The notes beneath the pieces are model-generated. The model saw nothing but the letters and a program-made list of their open reading frames with translations, was not told the origin of the DNA and ran no database searches. The position numbers were made by a program, and so were the translations under genes. DNA of 64,000 bases from Limnanthes douglasii subsp. nivea (taxonomy: Eukaryota > Streptophyta > Magnoliopsida > Brassicales > Limnanthaceae): positions 78,139,910 to 78,203,909 of the forward strand of contig JAUPFV010000001.1 of NCBI GenBank assembly GCA_036936605.1, read 5' to 3'. Below, piece by piece: positions 21,126 through 31,140 of the stretch. Positions within the stretch are counted from its first letter, which is position 1, and every line of letters begins with the position of its first letter.

Positions 21126-21246
21126 ATTACTAATTGGATAACAATAATCTATTATTAAGCTGTGTTTTTCTAATAATTTTAATATCTAGTAATAAAATAA
21201 TAAAAGTAATCTAATAATAATAGGTTATTGTTATCTAATTAGTAAT
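21126..21246. repeat. Inverted repeat with arms of about 32 bp
   Basis: The left arm 21126-21157 begins ATTACTAATTGGATAACAAT. The right arm (about 21213-21246) is its reverse complement with about two mismatches. The loop is about 55 bp. It may be a degraded foldback element, but no terminal motif or target duplication was found. Confidence 0.65.
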
Positions 21247-21279
21247 AATTAAATGAATGATTGGATGCTGATATATTTT

Positions 21280-21560
21280 CAGTCAACTTTTAGTGAGCTT
21301 TACTACCAACATGCAAATTAAAATAAAAAATTTAATAAAAATTCATCATCATTGAGCGCAAGTTATGCAATATATATTTTCGAAGGAGTACATAATACCT
21401 CTTTAACAAATATATAGTAGGTTTTCCATCTATATAAACATTAATTATATCCATTGATAGTATAAAAACTATTTCTATAGTATATATATAGTTCGACTAG
21501 TTTAATTTCAAATAGAAAAAATTGAATATTAAAATATTAAACTTTACAAAAAGTTGTGGA
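21280..21560 (+). repeat. Dispersed repeat C, copy 1
   Basis: It aligns with 39855-40140. Shared blocks include ATTCATCATCATTG, GTTATGCAATATA, GAGTACATAATA, TAGGTTTTCCATCTATATAAAC and ATAGTTCGACTAGTT, and it then ends in AAAATTGAATATTAAA. Noncoding. Confidence 0.7.
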
Positions 21561-21839
21561 TATTATCTTAGTATATGCTTTTTATAGATGTATTTATAGT
21601 TTTCTCGACGAGTCTCTCCTCCTTATAAAGAGGAGATAAATGTAAGAGGATTTAATATTTTATACTTAGATTGGACGAGACTATAGCAAAACATTATGGT
21701 TGGTTTGGTTCCAACCAATATATTTAATGAAATGGGTTTATTTCGAAAGGAATTGGACCAAACTGGTAAAGATAAAAATCCTGCTCGTATTGTTTTTTCA
21801 ATTTTTTTTGGCATAAATTAAATTTCATGTAATAATTAA
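21561..21839. other. Noncoding DNA between repeats C and D
   Basis: Weak resemblance to 40160-40450, in keeping with C and D being parts of one longer dispersed element. Nothing coding is recognised. Confidence 0.3.
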
Positions 21840-22175
21840 AAATATAACGTATGTACAATTTGAAACTTAAATATTTTGGGTCCACTTAATATACATTAGA
21901 TAATTGGAATTCTGACCCGAGCCACTCTAAACTTAGACCTGAGCTCGGATACTCAATCATATTGTTCCAAATCCAACCCTATACATATACAACACTAATA
22001 GTTTTGTTTGTTTTATTTCGAAAGATTACAAATTCAACCCTATACATATACAACGCTAATAGCTTTGTTCGTTTATCTCGAAAGATTACATTATCCATTC
22101 TATAAAAACAAAAAATTTGTAAATTGTTTTTCACTAAACTTTATGATATTGTCTATGTTGGATATCATATTAATG
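21840..22175 (+). repeat. Dispersed repeat D, copy 1 (short form)
   Basis: It shares with 30880-31140 the blocks AAACTTAAATATTTTGGGTC, CCCTATACATATACAAC, GCTTTGTTCGTTT, TTACATTATCCA and CTTTATGATATTGTCTAT, in the same order. A 60-bp part (CCCTATACATATACAACGCTAATAG type) is itself duplicated at 21980-22090. It ends about 30 bp before the first COP1-like exon. Confidence 0.7.
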
Positions 22176-22207
22176 AATATTTGATCTCTTCCCTAATTCT
22201 TCTTTAG

Positions 22208-24430
22208 ATACAAGATGATCTTCTGTTTATCAAAGAGGACATAACTGTTGAGAGAACTAGAAGTAATTTATGTCGTACAAAAAAGCGCACACTCTGTAAA
22301 ATTGGGGATGTCTCGAGATGAACCAAGTGCAAGGAAGCTATTTTCTTTATCATCTGATAGGAATCATAATGTAAAAGGAGGGTGACTGCAAGAAATAATC
22401 GAAACAGGACGGTGGAACGCCCTCCAATGACCAGCGGGCCGGGTTACCTGCTACTATTATCCATATTTATGGCAAGAAAAAGTGGAAACCCCAATATGTT
22501 GGCCTAATCCAAAGTGTTGGATTAAATTTTGTTCAGAGTTGTTTTCTTTATCTGCTTCTCTGAAATTGCGACAGATCTTCCTCTTTATCTGCTTCTTTGC
22601 CTTCTTGACGCTATTTTTACCAACCCCATCTCTCTAAGTGCGTCCAAAGTCTCATTTATCAAACATCATTACACTGTGTCTTATATAGAAATAACTAACG
22701 GTTTAATCTTACCTTACAAATTGTTTGAATAATTAATAGATTAACATGTGTTCAAGTTCAATGTTTATCCAACACAAAGACCACATATCACATGTTTTTC
22801 AATAGATAATCAAGGACAATTGTAAAATCTTTGCTTGGGTCCTGGTTGTTTGTATAATATTTTAAAGAATAGGTATGTTCGCGATTAGGGCTGTCAACGG
22901 TTCTCCGGAACCGAGAACCGGACCAGGACCGAACCGATAAGGACCGAACTGAGAACCGGACCGAACCTTAACGATCCGGTTTGCGGTTCCATTCTAAAAA
23001 CCGAAAACCGATAAGGAACCGAAACAAAAAACCGGTTAGGAACCGAACCGATAGAACCGATAAACCAATAAGGAATCGAACCAATAAAACCGATAAACCG
23101 ATACGAAATCGAACCGATGAAACCGATTATTTATCATTATTATATATTCTTTTATAAATTTTAGTACCAAAATTAATAGTTAATTACGAATTTTTTAAGA
23201 AAATCAAAGATCAACTTATAAACTTTAGTTTTTATATCATTTATTTTAATTAAAAAAAATTAAAAATCAAATTTTAATTGGTTTTATTTTTTTTAAGTGG
23301 ACCAAACCAGACCGAAACGGGACCGGACCGAATTCGGACCGAACCGAACTCAGACCAAATCAAAATCGGAACCGAACCGAATCGGACCAGACCGGACCGA
23401 ACCAAACCGAAAACTTAGCGGTTCGGTCCGGTTCCAAAAATTAGAACCGAAAGCTTAGCGGTCCGGTCCGAACCGACCGAACCGAACCGGTAACAGCCCT
23501 ATTCGCGATGATCGTTCACCTCGGTAGTTACTTTTGGTTGACAAAATAAAATTTATATTTTTTTTTTTTTGGTAAATAAATTTATATTTTCTTTCAGTTC
23601 ACTGATATACAAGAATGTTACCTGAAAAAAAAGACGGCAGGTGGAAACCCAACCGCTTATCAGACTAGAAAGTGAAAAGAATTCCATGCAAATAGGGGTT
23701 TATAACTGCCGTCTCTCTGACTTTCAGTCCGTATTAACTTCCTTTACACGTTAGAGGTATGGATGAGAAGAGTTCATCAAGAATGGGATACCCTTTGGAG
23801 TAAACTATTTCTTTTCTTTTTTCTTTTAATTAAATTTTGAAATTTTCAACTGTTCATCGTTGGTTTTGTAGCTTAACTAAATTTTCTGCACTATTTGAAA
23901 CAGTGGTCTGAGTGTTATAGCACAACTTAGGCATAGGATCTTTTTCATTCAGCTAATCTAGTATCAAGGTGAGTCCTCTATGAAGTGTGTTTCTTAGTTC
24001 TATTAGAAGATCTAATTAATCCATGTTATATTGCAGCATAGAGTTTTATCACGATGACAAATTGTTTGCCACTGCTTGTGTCTCCAAACGTATGAAAGTT
24101 TTTGACTTTGCTGCGGTACGTAAAGAGAAGTGTTTGTACAAGGACATGTTGTGGGTAACATGAAAGAATAATGCCTTTTTAACGTAGGTGAAGTATTTAA
24201 TAATGTATTTGTATGTTGTATAATCAATGCAAGGGGATATTTTTTCATAAAAAAATTGCGAATGATATGTAGAGTCTGAAAGTTGATATTTTTCATAAAC
24301 TAAATTCAGAATTACATGTACTTGGACAGAGGTAGTAGGTTTTTTACTTTTTTTTAAGTGTAACATGTCTTTCTAGGTTAATAGTAGTGCAAGCTGAAAG
24401 TCAGAGATATTTACAGGTCTCTATAAGTTT
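22208..24430 (+). pseudogene. COP1: COP1-like gene fragment (E3 ubiquitin ligase), degenerate, introns kept
   Basis: Five exon remnants in COP1 order. (1) 22208 to about 22492, after the acceptor TTCTTTAG: coiled coil, DLLFIKEDITVER, then after a frameshift RDEPSARKLFSLSSDRN, then MARK. (2) 23598-23756 between CTTTCAG and GTATGG: FTDIQECYL, KRRQ, DFQSVLTSFTR, with TAG at 23752-23754 at the usual Tyr. (3) 23904-23968 between CAG and GTGAGT: SVIAQLRH, FHSANLVS, with a 1-nt loss. (4) 24037-24115 between TTGCAG and GTACGT: IEF..DDKLFATACVSKRMKVFDF, the first WD40 repeat. (5) 24377 to about 24430, weak. The RING exon and most WD40 repeats are missing. COP1 targets light-signalling transcription factors for degradation. 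Retained introns show a DNA-level duplicate rather than a retrocopy. An hAT MITE sits in the intron between exons 1 and 2. Confidence 0.8.
22886..23501. mobile_element. Non-autonomous hAT MITE with 8-bp TSD
   Basis: 616 bp. The ends are TAGGGCTGTCAACGGTTC and, at the other end, the reverse complement TAGGGCTGTTACCGGTTCGG. It is flanked by the 8-bp repeat TTCGCGAT at 22878-22885 and 23502-23509. The interior is built of many ACCGAACCG-type motifs in both arms around an AT-rich core, so it folds back on itself. The 8-bp TSD and TAGGGCTGT ends are typical of plant hAT elements. No transposase is encoded. Confidence 0.9.
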
Positions 24431-24483
24431 TTGACTTCTTTTTGTTTGATATATTTAGTTAAATGTTGCCTTTTTAATTTTTG

Positions 24484-24486
<3 letters not shown>

Positions 24487-24565
<79 letters not shown>
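24487..24565. repeat. (TA)n microsatellite
   Basis: About 39 uninterrupted TA units between the COP1-like fragment and the copia element. Confidence 0.95.
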
Positions 24566-24568
<3 letters not shown>

Positions 24569-24657
24569 CGCGCAAATGTTGCCTTCAAACAACACGTTTA
24601 ATCATTGTCACTTTAACGTCTTTCTAAGTTGCAAATCAACCTTTTTTAGGTATATTG
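24566..24657. other. Flank of the copia insertion
   Basis: Short unique DNA ending in TATTG (24653-24657), the left copy of the copia target-site duplication. Confidence 0.5.
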
Positions 24658-25222
24658 TGTTGGGCTTTTCTTATGAGGGAGTCTAATTATCATGTGGGCT
24701 AAGCCCAATTTGGATAACACATAGATTTTGGTTTATGTATAAATATATATTTATACAAATCGGACTGTCTCCGGTTGTCCGATCGGCATCAATTTTGGTG
24801 ATAAGGCTCGTCTACGTGTCCTCTACAATCTGTCCAGAGGGTTTTTGATTTGGAGTCATCTAATTGTGTTTTTCGATCATCTTCTTCTAACTGTGTTTTG
24901 GGGATATTTCAGTGAGTTTTCTGATTTCGGTTCATTATCTTGTGTATTGGAGTTGTGTATGAAATTGTCATACTTTTTGTGGCGTATGCTCTAGTTTTAT
25001 CTAGAGAATAGTTTTGTAACCCATCTTCTGATAGTGAATATTTGGTTGGACTCCGAAATCAGTCCCGTGGTTTTTTACTTCCTACCCTGGGAAGGTTTTC
25101 ACGTAAAAAGTGTTCTGTGTTGTTTGCGTTTATTTTATTCAGACTTGATATTTTGTTTGGGATCGTTATCTCTATCATACTTGATACAAGAAGGAAGATT
25201 TCGTTTGTGCTTCCATTTCTTG
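24658..25222 (+). repeat. Copia 5' LTR
   Basis: It begins TGTTGGGCTTTTCTTATG and runs to the PBS. It is very similar to the 3' LTR but lacks about 87 bp just after TTTATACA (24755), which are present at about 29420-29505. A TATA-like TATAAATATA is at 24738-24747. The 3' edge is set by the TSD of the other LTR; a conventional CA end two or three bases further on (TTGTCA) is the alternative. Confidence 0.88.
24738..24747 (+). promoter_or_regulatory. LTR TATA box
   Basis: TATAAATATA in the 5' LTR, with the same element near 29395 in the 3' LTR. It is the likely core promoter for genomic RNA. The 5' LTR deletion lies directly downstream and would remove part of the R/U5 region. Confidence 0.45.
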
Positions 25223-25228
25223 TCAAAG

Positions 25229-25240
25229 TGGTATCAGAGC
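25229..25240 (+). other. Primer-binding site, initiator tRNA-Met type
   Basis: TGGTATCAGAGC, the canonical copia PBS, six bases after the inferred LTR end. Confidence 0.92.
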
Positions 25241-25270
25241 GAGTGGTTGTGTACTTGTCTTGTATCAAAT

Positions 25271-26364
25271 ATGGAGGTGAATACAAGCAGAATGGTGACG
25301 ATGAATGGTTCGAATTATCATATATGGAAATCGAAGATGGAAGATCTTCTTTATGTTAAAAGTTTTCATTTACTAGTGTTCGGTGATGAAAAACCTAAAG
25401 ATAAGTCTGATGCAGAATGAATAATTATTCATCGACAAGTTTGTGGCTTTATTCGGCAATGGGTTGATGATAATGTGTTGAATCATGTTGTAGACGAAAC
25501 AGATGCAAGGAAATTGTGGAGTAAACTTGATGAGTTATATGCTCGGAAGACAGGAAACAGTAAGTTACTTTTGTTCAAACAATTGATGTATTTGAGGTAT
25601 CAAGATGGATCACCTCTTACAGATCACTTGAATACCTTTCAAGGATTGATTAATCAGTTGGCTGCTATGGGTATCAAATTTGATGACGAGGTTTTGGCGT
25701 TATGGTTGCTTGGTTCGCTGCCAGACTCATGGGATACTTTCAGAATGTCTCTTTCTAATTCAGCTCTTGAAGGCAATATCTCACTGGCATTAGCTAAAAG
25801 TAGTGTGTTGAATGAAGATATGAGAAGAAAAATAGTTGGCTTCTCTTCACATTCAGAAACTCTAGTCGTTGAGAAACGTGGTAGAAATGAAAATCGCGGT
25901 TGGAAAACTAGAGGTAAAAGTAGAAGCAAGAGTCGGAACAAGTCTAATAAATTTGCAAATTGGGAGTGCTACTACTGTCATGAGATCGGGCACACTAAGA
26001 AATTTTGTCCTAAGTTGAGAAAAAAGAATAATTTTGGGAAATCCAACAATGGTAAAGAAGAAAAGAACAAGGAGAAAAATTATGATGAAAGTGGTGACGA
26101 GAAACATGTAGCTGCAGTTTCAGAGAGCTACTTCATTGTTATTGATGATGCTGTTGTGAATTCTGTGTCTGATGAAAATGGTTGGGTAGTTGACAGTGGT
26201 GCTACAATTCATGCCACTTCCCGTAAAGAATTTTTCTCATCTTACACCTCTGGTGACTTTGGTTCTGCAAAGATGGGAAATAATGATTTGTCTAAAGTGG
26301 TTGGTATTGGTGATGTTTATCTAGAAACAAGCATGGGTGCAAGATTGATTTTTGAAGGGTGTTA
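25271..26364 (+). pseudogene. Copia gag and protease, one in-frame stop
   Basis: One frame from ATG 25271 to TAA at 26363-26365, broken only by TGA at 25418-25420. Gag start: [16 protein letters not shown]. Capsid-like UBN2 region: ARKLWSKLDELYARK and FQGLINQLAAMGIKFDDE. Basic stretch, then the CCHC knuckle CYYCHEIGHTKKFC at about 25967-26008. Protease active site WVVDSGATIHAT near 26185-26220, with the DSGA motif intact. The frame is lost after GARLIFEG, where the polyprotein continues in another frame. ATG 25271 is chosen because it is the first Met after the PBS and begins the homology. Confidence 0.88.
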
Positions 26365-29298
26365 AACATATACCCGATCTTCGATTGAATTTTATCTCTA
26401 CATGGAAGCTAGATGAGAAGGCTATTGTAGTATTTTTGCGAATGGGCAGTGGAAACTTACTAAGGGCTCGTTGGTTGTGGCAAGAGGACAAAAATATTCA
26501 GCCATCTACATCATGTCTGCAAGGGTGTCTGCTGAGAAAATCAATGCTGTTAATGATGAATCAATGGTTGATTTGTGGCATAAAAGACTCAGTCACATTA
26601 GCGAAAAATGATTAGATATTCTGAGAAAGAAACAATACATTCGTGGGATACACAAAACTCATTTAAAGAAATGCGTACATTGTTTGGCTGGAAAGCAGAA
26701 TAGAGTATCTTTCAAGAGCTCGGTTCCTTCAAGAAAACCAAGTTTTCTTGACTTGGTACATACTGATGTTTGTGGTCCTTTCAAAACGAGAACACTTAGT
26801 GGTTGTTTGTACTTTGTTACCTTTTTTGATGATCATTCCAGGAAAATTTGGGCTTACACTTTGAAAACAAAAGATCAAGTGTTAGTTGTCTTTAAGCAAT
26901 TTCAAGCTTCAGTTGAGAGACAGACTGGGAAACAATTGAAGTGTGTTAGAAGTGATAATGGGGGAGAATACATTGGTCCTTTTGATGATTATTATAGACA
27001 GCAAGGTATACGGCATCAAAAGACACCTCCCAAGACCCCTCAGTTGAATGGCGTAGCGGAGAGACTAAATCGAACATTAATTGAAAGGGTAAGATGTCTT
27101 CTTTCACAATCACAACTCCCTAAATACTTTTGGGGTGAAGCTTTGAATACAGTGGTACATGTCTTGAATCTTAGTCCTTCTGTACCTTTAGATGGAGATA
27201 TCCCAAATAGAGTTTGGACATGTAAAGATGTTTCTTATGATCATTTGCGTGTCTTTGGGTGCAAAGCTTATGTATATATTCCTAAAGATGAGAGATCTAA
27301 ACTCAATTCGAAGACAAGACAGTGTGTATTCATTGGTTATGGTCTTGATGAGTTCGGCTACAGATTTCATGATCCAATTAATAAGAAGCTTATTGGGAGC
27401 AGAGATGCCGTGTTTATGGAAGATCATATAGTTCATGATATTGATAAGAGTCAAAATTCAGCGCCTATGTCTGAGAATGACTTGGTAGAATTAGGGCATA
27501 TTCCGCTTGCACATACTCCTATAGAAGTTGAAGAAAATTTAGATGGTGACTCATTTGCCTCAAGAGGTTCACATATTGTTGATACTGGTGATCATGATAA
27601 TGATTTCATGCATGAACAAGAGAATGAAGAAGATGTTGAACAACTTGAAGTTCCAACGCGGAGATCTACTAGAGATAGACAACCCTCTACTAGATATCCT
27701 TCTGATGAATTTATTTTGTTAATCGATGCAGGTGAGCCTGAGTGTTATGATGAGGCTATTAGTGGTGTATGTAAAAATAAATGGATTGAAGTGATGAATG
27801 AAGAGATGCAATCACTTCATGAGAATCATACATTTGAGTTAGTGAAGATACCTGAAGGGAGAAAAACCTTGAGTAACAAGTGGGTGTATAGGTTGAAGCA
27901 AGATGATAGTTCTCTGCAACCTCGGTACAAAGCAAGATTGGTAGTTAAAGGTTTTGGTCAGAAAAAAAGTATTGATTTTGATGAAATATTTTCTCCAGTT
28001 GTAAAAATGTCTTCTATTCGTGTGGTTCTAGGCATTGCAGCGAGTCTAGACTTGGAAAGTGAGCAAATGGATGTAAAAACAACATTCTTGCATGGTGACT
28101 TGGAAGAAGAGATTTTTATGAAACAACTTGAAGGTTTTGTGGTTGAAGGAAAAGAAGATTATGTATGCAGACTGAAAAAGAGTCTATATGGTTTGAATCA
28201 AGCTCCGAGGCAGTGGTATAAGAAGTTCATGTCAGTTATGGGAGAGCAGGACTACAAGAAGACTTCTTCTAATAATTGTGTATTTGTGAAGAAATTTTCC
28301 GATGCCGATTTTATTGTTCTCTTACTTTACGTGGATGATATGCTTATTGTTGGGAAGAATACTTCGCGGATTGATTCTTTAAAGAAACAGTTAAGTAAGT
28401 CTTTCGCAATGAAAGATTTAGGTCCAGCAAAGCAGATTCTCGGCATTCGAATTACTAGAGACAAAGACTTGAAGAAGTTGTTCTTATCACAAGAAAAATA
28501 CATTGAGAAAATTCTTCAGAAGTTTAATATGGACAAAGCTAAAGTGGTTAGCTCACCACTTTCCGGTCACTTCAAGTTAAGAAAGAAACAATGCCCTTCA
28601 ACTAATGAAGAAAAGAGAGACATGGCTAATATTCCATATGCATCTGCAGTTGGAAGTCTCATGTATGCCATGGTATGTACTCGTCCTGACTTAGCTCATA
28701 ATGTTTGTGTTGTGAGCAGATTTTTGTCAAACCCAGGTAGAGAGCATTGGGAAGCCGTGAAATGAATTATGAGGTACTGCGAGGAACCTCTAATTTGAAG
28801 CTAAGTTTTGGGATGAATAAACTTTAGTTGTTGGCTTATTCTGATTCAGACTTGGCTGGAGATGTTGATACTCGCAAGTATACTTCTCGATATTTGATTA
28901 ACTTTTGTGGTGGCACTGTTTCATGGAAATCAAGACTACAAAAGTGTGTTGCCCTTTCAATGACAGAAGCTGAATTTATTGCAGTGACAGAAGCGAGCAA
29001 AGAGCTACTATGGATTAAGAAGTTCTTGAAAGAACTTGGATTTGAGCAACACAGGTATGTACTGTTATGTGATAATCAGCGTGCTATTCATCTCGTGAAG
29101 AATTCGTCATTTCACTCAAAGTCGAAACATATTGATGTGAGATATAATTGGATTCGAGATATTCTTGATGCTAAACTAATGGAGGTTGATAAAGTTCATA
29201 CAGACGATAATGGGTCTGACATGATGACAAAGGCTTTGCCTAGGGGAAAGCTTGAACATTGTAGATTGATCGCCGGGATGGCGAATCCTCCCACATAG
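26352..29298 (+). pseudogene. Copia integrase, reverse transcriptase and RNase H, degenerate
   Basis: The pre-integrase region (26352-26700) carries LWHKRLSHISEK then C..C (CVHCLAGKQ), with frameshifts and TGA at 26609. A 693-codon frame (26684-28765) follows. The integrase has HTDVCGPF, DNGGEY and GVAERLNRTL, so D-D-E is intact. The RT has VKTTFLHGDLEEE, SLYGLNQAPRQWYKKF (usual LKQAPRQW) and the intact catalytic box YVDDMLIVG. After TGA at 28763 and a frameshift, RNase H resumes: YSDSDLAGDVDTRKYTSRY, SMTEAEFIA, CDNQRAI and the terminal KHIDVRYNWIRD, ending at TAG 29296-29298. Only about four lesions separate it from an open polyprotein. Confidence 0.9.
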
Positions 29299-29302
29299 TC
29301 GT

Positions 29303-29312
29303 GAGGGGGAGA
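29303..29312 (+). other. Polypurine tract
   Basis: The purine run GAGGGGGAGA immediately before the 3' LTR, the usual plus-strand primer of reverse transcription. Confidence 0.8.
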
Positions 29313-29314
29313 TT

Positions 29315-29966
29315 TGTTGGGCTCTTCCTATGTGGGAGTCCAATTATCATATGGGCTAAGCCCAATTTGGATAACACATAGGATTTTAGTTTATGTATAA
29401 ATATATATATATTTATACAGTGTCTTTCGGAGATGAGCATCATATTCTATATCTTAGTTTTTGAGAGAAAAAGGTGATTCGAGGCGGAACTTTGTGCTTT
29501 CAATTGGACTATCTCCGGTTGTCCGATCGGCTTCAATTTTGGTGAGAAGGCTCGTCTACTTGTCCTCTACAATCCTTCGAGAGGGTTTTTGATTTGGAGT
29601 CATCTAAGTGTGTTTTTCGATCATCTTCTTCTAAATGTGTTTTGGGGATATTTCAGTGAGTTTTCCGATTTCGGTTCATTATCTTGTGTATTGGGGTTGT
29701 GTATGAAATTGTCATACTTTTTGTGGCGTATGCTCTAGTTTTATCTAGAGAATAGTTTTGTAACCCATCTTCTGATAGTGAATATTTGGTTGGACTCCGA
29801 AATCAATCTCGTGGTTTTTTACTCCCTACACTGGGAAGGTTTTCACGTAAAAAGTGTTCTGTGTTGTTTGCGTTTATTTTATTCAGACTTGATATTTTGT
29901 TTGGGATCATTATCTCTATCATACTTGATACAAGAAGGAAGATTTCGTTTGTACTTCTATTTCTTG
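29315..29966 (+). repeat. Copia 3' LTR
   Basis: 652 bp starting TGTTGGGCTCTTCCTATG. It carries the about 87-bp block missing from the 5' LTR. Apart from that the two LTRs differ at scattered positions, so the insertion is not brand new. It is followed by TATTG (29967-29971), repeating the left flank. Confidence 0.9.
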
Positions 29967-30079
29967 TATTGCCCATTCTAAACTGAGCGGTTTAAGTTGG
30001 ACCAAGTTTAATAAGAGTCATACAGTTAGTAGTGATTACTAAAAGGAATAGTAACTGCTTGGGACCTAACTCGTTAGGT

Positions 30080-31140
30080 AAATATTAAATTATTTAGTAT
30101 CTTGTATAAAAATGTTTGATTTTTTTTAATATTATTTAAACTTTCTTTTCCAATAAATAAATAAAAAAAATCTAATAATAAATGATAATGAAATCATTTA
30201 AACCAATATATATATATATGAAAAATGAGAGTACATTATATTAATTTTTAAAAAAAGTTCTTTTTATATACTTCTAACTTAGTCAAAATAGATATTTATG
30301 GTTATTTTGATTCTTTTTCATTCTTCATGGATATATATACATATATATAAAAGATGAATGAAGAAAAAAACTATTTTTAGATCCACGTTAGTTTCATATT
30401 TGCTGGCGCAATTGTAAACAATGTGAAATTGAAGTGCTTCATATTCATTTTGGTCAATGTTCAGTTGTAAACAATGTATAACTTTAAGTATTTCATATTA
30501 ATTTTGGTCGTTGCGTATTTGTAAACAATTTAGAACATTAAGTATTTCATATTGGTTTTGGTCATGCCACAATTGTAAACAATGTGTAACTTTAGTATTT
30601 CATATACATTTTGGTCATAACTCATGTTCTAAACAATGTGAAACTTAAATCTAACATATTTATTTTGATCATGGTTCAGTTGTAAACAATGTAGAACTTT
30701 TAGTATTTCATATTCATTTTATTCATTTTGGTTATAGCACAGTTGTACACAATGACTTCGTATTCGTTTCGGTCATGGCACAATTGTAAACAACGTGGAA
30801 CTTAAATATTTCATATTTAGTCATGACAGACTTGTCAACAATACCGAACTTAATGTTTCATGTTCATTTTGGTCCCACAATTATGTATAATGGGGAACTT
30901 AAATGTTTTGAGTCTGCTTGAGCCTTGACACGGTCTCTACTTGAGCCTTGACGTGGTCTGAGCTTGAATTCCCAATCATATTGTTTCAAGTCCAACCCTA
31001 TACATATAGGTACAACATTAATGGCTTTGTTCATTTCATCTCTAAAGGTTATATTATCCACTCAGTCACAAAAAAAAACTCATTATTAAATAATGATTTT
31101 TTGTCACTAACTTTATGATATTGTCTATTTTGGAAATCAT
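30080..31140 (+). repeat. Dispersed repeat D, long form with internal minisatellite
   Basis: The left part (30080-30400: ATCTTGTATAAAAATGTTTG, CAATAAATAAATAAA, TGATAATGAAA, TA run) matches 40700-40900. The right part (30890-31140) matches 21860-22175. The middle is a tandem repeat described separately. Noncoding. The combination recurs four times in the window (21.8, 30.1, 37.6 and 40.7 kb) at different completeness. Confidence 0.75.
30400..30910 (+). repeat. About nine units of a diverged 54-bp minisatellite
   Basis: Each unit has the pattern TTTCATATTxATTTTGGTCA, then a short variable part, then TTGTAAACAATGTxxAACTT. The TTTTGGTC core recurs at about 30505, 30558, 30612, 30666 and 30729, mostly 54 bp apart. 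Units are about 75-85 percent alike by eye. Related single or double units occur at 37640-37930 and 41060-41200. Confidence 0.85.

Larger units (their letters stand above)
24658..29966 (+). mobile_element. Full-length Ty1-copia retrotransposon (Tork/Tnt1-like)
   Basis: Both LTRs are present (24658-25222 and 29315-29966), bracketed by the 5-bp repeat TATTG at 24653-24657 and 29967-29971. Inside are the PBS (25229), gag-protease (25271-26364), integrase-RT-RNase H (to 29298) and a polypurine tract (29303-29312). Domain order integrase before RT defines copia. The RT and C-terminal region most resemble Tnt1/Tork-type elements by recollection. Coding is interrupted by a few stops and frameshifts only, so this is a much younger copy than the gypsy elements nearby, but it is not autonomous. 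Confidence 0.92.

Noticed and set aside
22529..22732. A 67-codon hydrophobic frame as a membrane protein gene
   Set aside because: It falls within the intron of the COP1-like fragment and is low-complexity Leu/Phe-rich without homology.
25034..25270. Upstream ATG as the start of copia gag
   Set aside because: It lies inside the 5' LTR upstream of the PBS; the homology starts at ATG 25271.
27188..27454. Frames overlapping the copia integrase on both strands
   Set aside because: Shadows of the 693-codon integrase-RT frame.
30400..30910. Regularly spaced repeats that could suggest a CRISPR array
   Set aside because: The sequence is a plant nuclear region, whole 54-bp units are repeated with drift rather than identical repeats with unique spacers, and no cas genes are present.
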